Assembly: GCF_028372415.1 (NCBI RefSeq)
Contig: NC_092879.1
Location: 67,646,800 to 67,710,799, forward strand
Length of the DNA stretch: 64,000 nucleotides
Reading direction: 5' to 3'
Origin: Notamacropus eugenii
Taxonomy: Eukaryota; Chordata; Mammalia; Diprotodontia; Macropodidae
Below the pieces are notes generated by a model. That model was not told the DNA's origin and searched no databases. It saw nothing but the letters and a program-made list of their open reading frames with translations. The position numbers and the translations under genes were made by a program. Below, piece by piece: positions 1 to 64,000 of this stretch; within the stretch, counting starts at the first letter, position 1; the number at the start of each line of letters is the position of its first letter.

Positions 1-219
1 GGCGCCGCCCGTCCCCTGCTGGGCGCCTCCCGGCTTGGCTGCTCGGCTGCCCGGCGCGCGCGGGTTCTGCTGGGCCGGCCGTGAGGCGGCAGCGGCACCA
101 GCGGCAGTCCCCAGTGGCAGCGGGGCCTTCCTTCTCGCTCCCCCGCCTCCTCCTGTCCCCCTCCCCTCCCCCTCCGGCTCCCGGTGGCGGGCTCCAGTCC
201 TAGAAGGGGCGACGGGAAG
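1..219 (+). promoter_or_regulatory. FMR1: FMR1 5' untranslated region, partial
   Basis: GC-rich sequence leading straight into the start codon. The bases just before the ATG (a GGCGGGCTCC block near 185 and GGGAAG before the ATG) resemble the end of the human FMR1 5'UTR as I remember it. The window starts here, so the core promoter and transcription start are probably cut off or lie right at the edge; I could not place a start site. No TATA box is visible, as expected for a CpG-island promoter. Confidence 0.75.
85..119 (+). repeat. FMR1: degenerate CGG/CAG tract at the fragile X repeat position
   Basis: About 100 nt before the ATG there are three isolated CGG triplets (87-89, 93-95, 102-104) separated by CAG and CAC/CAG units, then a GTGGCAGCGGGG stretch. 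No two CGG triplets are adjacent. The position fits the human (CGG)n tract in the FMR1 5'UTR. It could be the ancestral short form, a secondary loss, or an assembly collapse. Confidence 0.6.
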
Positions 220-57567
<57,348 letters not shown>

Positions 57568-57965
57568 ACTGCATAGTTCTTGAGTCATATTTCCTATACT
57601 GTTTCAGTAATTCTTATTCCACATTAGAGAAACTTTGTTAGGCCAAAGACAAAATAGTAGGCAAGATGGCGCAGGGCATGAAATGAAGACAAAAGTTCTG
57701 TTAGCCTTTTTTGTTTTTTGTTTTTTGTTTTTTTTTTTTAATATTGGCTGTACGCAACTGTTTTCAGGATAAGAAGTTATACAAACATTTACTTAAGAAT
57801 ATCTTGGACTTCTAAAATATGCTTTCAAGTACATACTGTGTACTTCAAAAAGTTTTTTTGTTTTGTTTTGTTCTAAAAATATCGAGCTGTGCACTAGTAT
57901 ACTTTCTGTTCATTTGGACTTTTACTGCATTGGGTCAATCACTGCTAAATTTATTCTTTTTTCTG

Positions 57966-57971
57966 AATAAA
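57966..57971 (+). terminator. FMR1: proximal poly(A) signal AATAAA
   Basis: AATAAA ~400 nt after the stop, followed by a GT-rich stretch (GTGTTTGTG). Would give a short 3'UTR form. Confidence 0.6.
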
Positions 57972-59368
57972 TAGTGTTTGTGATAATCAAATTAGGCTTC
58001 TGTTTTCAATCAAACTTCAAAGTCCTTATGAAATGCTCTGTCGTTTCATGTCCTGTGTCAGTTCACGTTTTGGTCCACTTTTTCAGTATCTTAGTGGACC
58101 TTGAAATGTGTGATGTAACAATTGTCATTTTCATTAGCAAAAAAAAAAAGTTGTATGATCTGTGCCTTTTTTATATCTTGGCAGGTAGGAATATTTTATT
58201 TGGAAGCAGAAATCAGGGAAGAGAAGTTGGAAACACTAAATGTAAAATATATGTAGCAAACCCTGTCCAGACATTTAGTACTTTATAGAAGAATGCATGC
58301 TTTCCATACTTTTTTTCCTTACTTAAACATCAGGTTAGGCAGTATAAAGAATGGGGTTTTTGTTTTGTTTTTGTTTTATTTTTGTTTTTTGCACTGAACA
58401 TTAACATAGTGTTGAGAGAAGTGTAATTTTTATTTACACATGGGACAAGAAATCACTATCTTTCCATTCTGAAAGAGAAAAATTTCTTTGGGAGCAAATC
58501 TTCCTGGTTACAAGCTAGCATAACATGCCTATTTGGCCAGATAACTATATTCAGTAAATAGTCATAATTTCATCTTCCCACAAATTATAGAATTGTTTTT
58601 CATAATTTTAATTTCAAGCTTATCTCAGGGGAGGTAGGAAGGTGTTGTCCTTTGTGATTGATATGTGAAGCACAGGTATCCAACTTTGTAACATTGGAGG
58701 CAGGTTAAATTGTTAAATTCGAAGTTCAAGGCCTGATTTGAAAGAAGAATCAGAAGACATTCTAGAATTTGATAACAAGTAATAGATAATTAGGGAATGG
58801 GGTGGGGGGTGGGCAGGTGCATTTTTGCTTTTTCTTCCCCTTTGGGGTCATGAATGAAGTTTACTGGGGAAAAACTGTGTTAAGGACCTTCATTTTAAAA
58901 TTTTCTATTTTTCTTAAAAAATTACTCCAGTAGGGGTGCCACTGATCATGTACAGAACTGTACAAACCAAACCTGCCTCTGATGTATTTTGTGAGTTTCA
59001 TTTATCTTTGCTTTTCTTTTCACTGTTACTTTTCCTTGCATACAAGTAAGCATATAAAAATCGCAAGAAACTGCACATGATTTAACAAATATTAAAATGT
59101 CTTTAAAATCTTGCCAAACATTATTGTTGATTTTTAGTTATTTATTTTGGGAATGTATAGCGTTTGAGAAAAAAAAAACTGGTACCTTGCACACATCATC
59201 TGTAAGCTGTTTGGTTAAAATACTGTAGATAATTAACCAAGGTAGACTGACCTTGTAATGTAACTGCTCTTGGGCAATATTCTCTGTACATATTAGCTGC
59301 AACAGATTGGATTTTATGTTGACATTTGTTTGGTTATAGTGCAATATATTTTGTATGCAAGCAGTTTC

Positions 59369-59374
59369 AATAAA
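59369..59374 (+). terminator. FMR1: distal poly(A) signal AATAAA
   Basis: AATAAA in TTTCAATAAAGTTTGGTCTT, with GT/T-rich sequence after it. Most likely main 3' end, cleavage around 59390. Confidence 0.85.
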
Positions 59375-61869
59375 GTTTGGTCTTCCTCTGCTAACTGATG
59401 TTGACGCAATCCTTACAAATGATTGCTTTAAAACAACTTCAACTAAAGGAAAAGAAACCTATTAAAAAGTATGTTCTGTCACAACACTTAAATCTTAGCT
59501 ATTGCTTATTTCACAGGTCATAGGAAGCTGTCACTTAATCTACCAATTTCTAGGAATTTGGCATTAGGAACATGAGAAATCACTGACAAAATGGTACAAA
59601 ACACATTGTGGTGTTACAACATGTGCTGTGTGTATATTTTTTATATTCAGAGGCTGAGAGTTTAGCAAGGCATTAATTAGCTTAAATGTGAATGACTGGT
59701 TACTAAAATGTAATTTGGTTTATCCCATATCATTGTTATCAGATGGAGTTGGGGTCAAGACTAATTTTTACAGTATTTGTGTGCAAAAGTTAAATGTTTG
59801 TCTTTTAGTTCAAAATCCTGATTTTTTAAAGAATTATTTAATAATTTTAAAAATATGGGAATTGTAAATCTTAAAAGTTTTATTAAAAAATCTTGTTTAG
59901 AACAAAGCAAAAATAAGTCTGACAGATGCTTGATTTTGGTTTTAAATCTTAAGTTTGAGCTTATGTTCAAATTCTCAATTTTGGTGGGAGAAGTATTAGA
60001 AAATTATTTGTCTGGGGGATAGTGTGTGTATTTCACAAATCTTTGTGTGTCCTTAAAAGGCAAAGGTGAAAATTTCATTTTTTACACTGTTTCTAGCAGT
60101 GAAAAAGTTTTAGTTATGTTATTTGAGGCATTCGAACCATAGGCAACACCAGTGGCCGTACCTACACCAAGAACAGTCTATCAAAACACTTGTTTACAAG
60201 GCAAAAAAAGAAAATAAGTAAGAATTTTGTTATCATTGCCAGTAGTGTCTCTATAATGAGACCAGTTGCTATCTTGGCCTGTTGGCAAGAATTTCAGATC
60301 ATTTCTGTCCCACATAGGTGATCTCAGTCCTGAAAAGTAAAGTTTTTGCGCAAAGAAGATGGGCAGAGCATCTGGTTTCTGCAGCTCGTTGTTTGAACCT
60401 AAAAGGAACCAAGAATTCAGTGGAAATCCAGTTTGTGTAGATGCCAGATCAAGAAATACCATCCTCTATATATTTTGCTATCTAGTGTTTACTTGTTCGA
60501 AATTTGTTGAGGTTACATATACCATAGGATCTGCCTAGCTCTTCAGATATCTGTTAACTCTTAAAAAGGACTAAAATGCTTTAGAGGGGAGTGTGGCATG
60601 CCCAAAAGCCAAAAAAGATGATTTGGTACTATCACAATTTGGCACAGTTCTCATCCATTTAAAATTACTTAGCTGGGTGTTATTCCAAGTAACGACAAAC
60701 AGCATTTTCACTAAACAGGCAAATAGTCTTCCTTTTAAAAATGCTTTATTTAGTTTATAACTGAACAGACTTGTATGCCTCCAGCTTGTTTAACCCTCTA
60801 CTATGGTTAGGATCATTTGCCATTAAAATGTAATCAATACAAACATACTTTAACCCCTACAAAAATTCTTTTTCCTCTTATTTAATGATGTGTCTTGAGT
60901 AAGTTCAGTAGAGTATGGTGTAATATGTAGTATGTATTAGCTTTCAATCTTAGTCTGGTTTCTGTCTCATGATCATAGCCTATGCATTTCTTCCACTCCA
61001 ATAATCAAATCTCTTGAGAACTATGCCATTGGAGACCAAGGATCTTCAGTGAAAGAGTGGAGGTTATGGAAATACCTCCCACAGCTTACTAGAGGAAAAA
61101 GTCTAAATATGGTTATTTATGTCTTTTTTATGATCTAAGTATCTTTATTTTTTTCAGGTGTCCTACATATTCACATCTCCAGCACAACTTCTGTGAGAAA
61201 TTCTAAGGGAGATATGTTTGGTAGAAAAACAATTTGAGGATCTTAGTGTTCATAGCATTAAAATTTTTGTTTTTATTATTTAGGTGATTAAAAATATTAA
61301 ACTCTGACAACTAGAAGCTGCTAAATAGCATACTGTATAGTTTTATTAAGGATTTCAACTTTTGTTTACTCAGTATAGAAGGAGGGAAGAAAGTCCTGAG
61401 CAATATTTCTGATATGCATATTAGTACATATTTTATATCTGTGTGTATCTTGTGTGTGTGTATACAGACATATATCTTGTAAATATTTTAATATTTAAAA
61501 GAATTTGCTTCTGCCACAAAACAGGAATTCTTATCTAAGGGTTGAAAATCATTTTATAAGAACTGGCATTGTTGCTAATTTTTCCATTAGTTTAGAATCA
61601 ATCTTAAATTTCACTATTCTTTACTACAGGATCTTCATTCCCAATTTTATAATTATCCTTTTGATTGATGAACTAAGAAAGTAGTATTTCATAGCTTCCA
61701 TGTATTAAAAAAAACAACCAAATTTCCATGACTTAGCTATTAATAATACTGAGGGCTTCTTGGGGACAGTATATGACATTTTGACAATTAAAAAATATTG
61801 ACCTAGCACTTGAGCAGTTCATAATCTGAATGGGATTTAAAGTATTCTCCCAACATAGGCATCCTGATG

Positions 61870-62040
61870 ACTTGAAAAGACCATTGCTCTGGCAGACACA
61901 GGAGGTTGGCTCTGTCTTTGTGTGACCTCATACAAGCCATTTCACTTATTTTGTTTCACCTCTTTGTTTCTTCATTGTGAAGTAAGAAGGTTGGATTCTA
62001 AAGTTCCCTGTACCTCTATTATCTATAATTGTAGAAAGGG
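61870..62040 (+). repeat. MIR/Mar SINE fragment
   Basis: TGTGTGACCTCATACAAGCC, CACCTCTTTGTTTCTTCATT and GTTGGATTCTAAAGTTCCCT. Confidence 0.6.
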
Positions 62041-62079
62041 AAGTGACCTTATTGTTATAAGTTAAAACAGACATAAATG

Positions 62080-62170
62080 TCAAATCAAGACAAATATTTT
62101 TGTACCTTTTGTGTGCTAGGCACTATACCAGGTGCTATGGCTGTGAGTCCAAAGAAAACTAGTCTTTCCC
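62080..62170 (-). repeat. L2 LINE terminus, antisense
   Basis: TACCTTTTGTGTGCTAGGCA, CTATACCAGGTGCTATGGCT. Confidence 0.6.
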
Positions 62171-62964
62171 CATGGTAGTTGAAAGATCAACAAAGTTAAA
62201 TCCGTTTAAGTATGGTTACAAGTCTCAGTAATCCATTTATTATGTATATATCAAGTCTTAGCAGTCTTCAGTTAAATAGGATAGTAAGTGGTTATTTACT
62301 GCATGTTTTTATGTGCAGTAAATACTTCTCATCCACTTTCTCCTGGTGAGCCACAGGTGGCAGATATGTGTGGCATTTCCAGCTTTGACCTAGGCCCTCC
62401 CAGAGCTTGCGTTCTTCTGATAAAACCATTGAGAACTGTCTCCTTTCTACCTTGAAGCATCTCAGAGTAGGACTTGTAGGAGAGTAGTATTGACTTATTT
62501 TTTAAAGTTATGTTTAGTTATATTTATGCCTTTTTTGTTCCCCATGAATTAATGAAAAGTGAATTAAAATAGTGCTCCTGGGCCTTCATTTGTATTTTTA
62601 GTGATATTCCAAGTTAATTTTTTTTATGCACGAAGTTTTCTTGAGTGATTGTATGCTGATGAAAATAGTCAACAACATTGATGCTATTGATGAAACAGTT
62701 AAGTCAATTCTAGTAATCCTTAATAATGGAGTGAAGCAAAGGTATGGATAACATGGGATTATGCAAAAACCCTTTATATTTGGTTTTAAAGTTAGGATTT
62801 TATTGTTGTGATAAATTTACCTTCCTACTCTATTTTCTTAGCCTAATGTGAAAATTGGTTTGCTTTTCTTGAGCACCAAGTGTAGTACAGTGCAAAATGT
62901 CTTCTGAAGCCCCAGAATTTATTCTAATATTCCCTCTTGTGTTTAGTGTGACTTTACATGTCAT

Positions 62965-63050
62965 TTCTTGGCTCAATTTCCTCATCTGCAAAATGAAAGA
63001 ACTGGACTAAATGTTCTCTGGAGGGCTTAACCAGTTTCATGATTCTGTGT
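62965..63050 (+). repeat. Mar-type SINE 3' part
   Basis: GGCTCAATTTCCTCATCTGC, AAAATGAAAGAACTGGACTA, AATGTTCTCTGGAGGGCTTA and CATGATTCTGTG. Confidence 0.7.
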
Positions 63051-63197
63051 GCCCAAGGCATAGAGAATGATGAACCTGTAAGACTATATGCATCCCTGAG
63101 ATTAAAATTGGACTAGACCTGGTGATTCATTTATGAATCCATTTTATGTCAATTTTCCATTAATGTGCTGATGCAATGGTTTTCTTTTCCATTATAT

Positions 63198-63794
63198 TGT
63201 TGGAAACACTCTTAACACTAATAAGGTATCAAGGAAAATTTATTGCATCGGAGTTCAGAGGAATTGAACACTTTGGCCAGAGCAGGCCCTTACCCTCTTT
63301 TTAGGAGGAGGGAGCCCTGAGTACAGAAGCAAGATGAGCTATATACAGTTAGTTCAAGACAGATCCTCCCAGCAGGAGACAGATTGGTCCATTCTCAATT
63401 AGGTCACCATCTTCTCTACGTGCCCATTACATAACCACCCTTGGTGTGATTCCCTCCCCCCCAAACATACTTTAACATAGGACCCATGATCAGAAAATGG
63501 AGGGATAATTTTATGTGGGGTGTGTCTACTTATATGCATGAGGTTCATTAAGCAAGCGCAGTGAAGAAAAGCCTTCTCCTGGTAACTCTGGGTCATTTTT
63601 TTCTTAGCTACTTCCAGCTAGCTGTATATTTGGTTCCTTTGTCAAAAACTTTGTAATTTTCTGAAGGCCACTGCCTGTCTGCTGATTGGTTGAGTCCACC
63701 TGTAGTCTGCTGGCCTCATTATCTGACTTATTCTCAATGACTTCATCAACAAATAATAACTTCTGTGGAAACTTAATTTTTGCTGTCTCTCACA
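63198..63794 (-). mobile_element. solo LTR of an endogenous retrovirus (class I-like)
   Basis: A ~597-bp unit with TG...CA ends, flanked on both sides by ATAT (63194-63197 and 63795-63798), which fits a 4-bp target-site duplication. On the minus strand it has a CCAAT box (~63687), a TATA-like TATAT (~63345) and an AATAAA (63239-63244) in LTR order. No internal retroviral sequence adjoins it, so it looks like a whole solo LTR left by recombination between two LTRs. The family is not named; the 4-bp duplication suggests a gammaretrovirus-like (class I) source. Age cannot be fixed from one LTR. Confidence 0.7.
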
Positions 63795-63798
63795 ATAT

Positions 63799-64000
63799 CC
63801 TGTATCACTGTTAGTGTGCTGATCTTAGATGGGCAGGGATAAGGGCTAGGTCTATGTGTTTTTTCCCTTAGAATACGTGTAAGCTGTGGGTTTAGTAATG
63901 GTAATATCTTTCCAGTCTGTTGCTGTGCACCACAAATATTTTGATTTCCACAGAATGCTTATTTGCATATCTAAGCAATATCTCTGTTGTAAACCAATCA
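63799..64000. other. intergenic sequence after the LTR
   Basis: Short AT-rich end of the window with nothing recognised. Confidence 0.6.

Larger units (their letters stand above)
57568..59395 (+). other. FMR1: FMR1 3' untranslated region
   Basis: About 1.8 kb to the distal poly(A) signal, without any SINE or LINE, in contrast to the introns. The end (CAGTTTCAATAAAGTTTGGT) matches the human FMR1 3' end as I remember it. Shorter than the human 3'UTR (~2.2-2.3 kb). Confidence 0.85.
59396..63197. other. intergenic region downstream of FMR1
   Basis: AT-rich, no gene seen. Sparse repeats: a MIR and an L2 near 61870-62170 and a SINE tail at 62965. The rest has nothing I recognise. Confidence 0.8.

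Noticed and set aside
59396-63197. A second gene downstream of FMR1 (FMR1NB or AFF2 in human)
   Set aside because: No exon-like sequence or matching protein blocks seen; if present, such a gene is further away.

Overview
This window is one vertebrate locus: almost the whole FMR1 gene (fragile X messenger ribonucleoprotein, FMRP) on the + strand. It runs from inside the 5'UTR (ATG at 220) through 17 coding exons to the stop at 57567, then a 3'UTR with a distal poly(A) signal at 59369. All 17 exons have GT-AG borders, keep phase, and join into a 1,896-nt reading frame of 631 codons plus stop. The protein is very close to human FMRP as I remember it (632 aa).

The host looks like a marsupial, probably an Australasian one. 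The introns are full of tRNA-derived CORE/Mar-type SINEs, L2 and L3/CR1 LINEs that are easy to recognise, L1 3' ends of a marsupial type, and repeats resembling WSINE1. No Alu or B1 elements are seen. The one 7SL-related sequence is a retropseudogene. These family names come from memory, not from a database search.

Layout: 1-~930 CpG island with the 5'UTR, exon 1 and start of intron 1. 271-22389 intron 1 (22 kb, repeat rich). 22390-36429 exons 2-9 (tandem Agenet domains, KH0, KH1). 36430-40310 intron 9, which holds a possible poison exon. 40311-49052 exons 10-13 (KH2 and its variable loop), with a 7.1-kb intron 12 carrying an L3 LINE interrupted by a 7SL pseudogene. 51785-57567 exons 14-17 (nuclear export signal, phosphoserine cluster, RGG box, C-terminus). 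57568-~59390 3'UTR. ~59400-64000 intergenic, ending with a solo LTR in reverse orientation. No second protein-coding gene was found on either strand.

Most notable points: the 5'UTR has no uninterrupted CGG run where fragile X expansions occur in humans; a 37-bp tandem duplication at the end of exon 15 copies the splice donor; a synonymous change removes the third alternative acceptor of exon 15; intron 9 holds an in-frame, stop-ending candidate exon; intron 2 holds a minus-strand exon-like segment with a strong hairpin; and several LINEs are nested inside one another.
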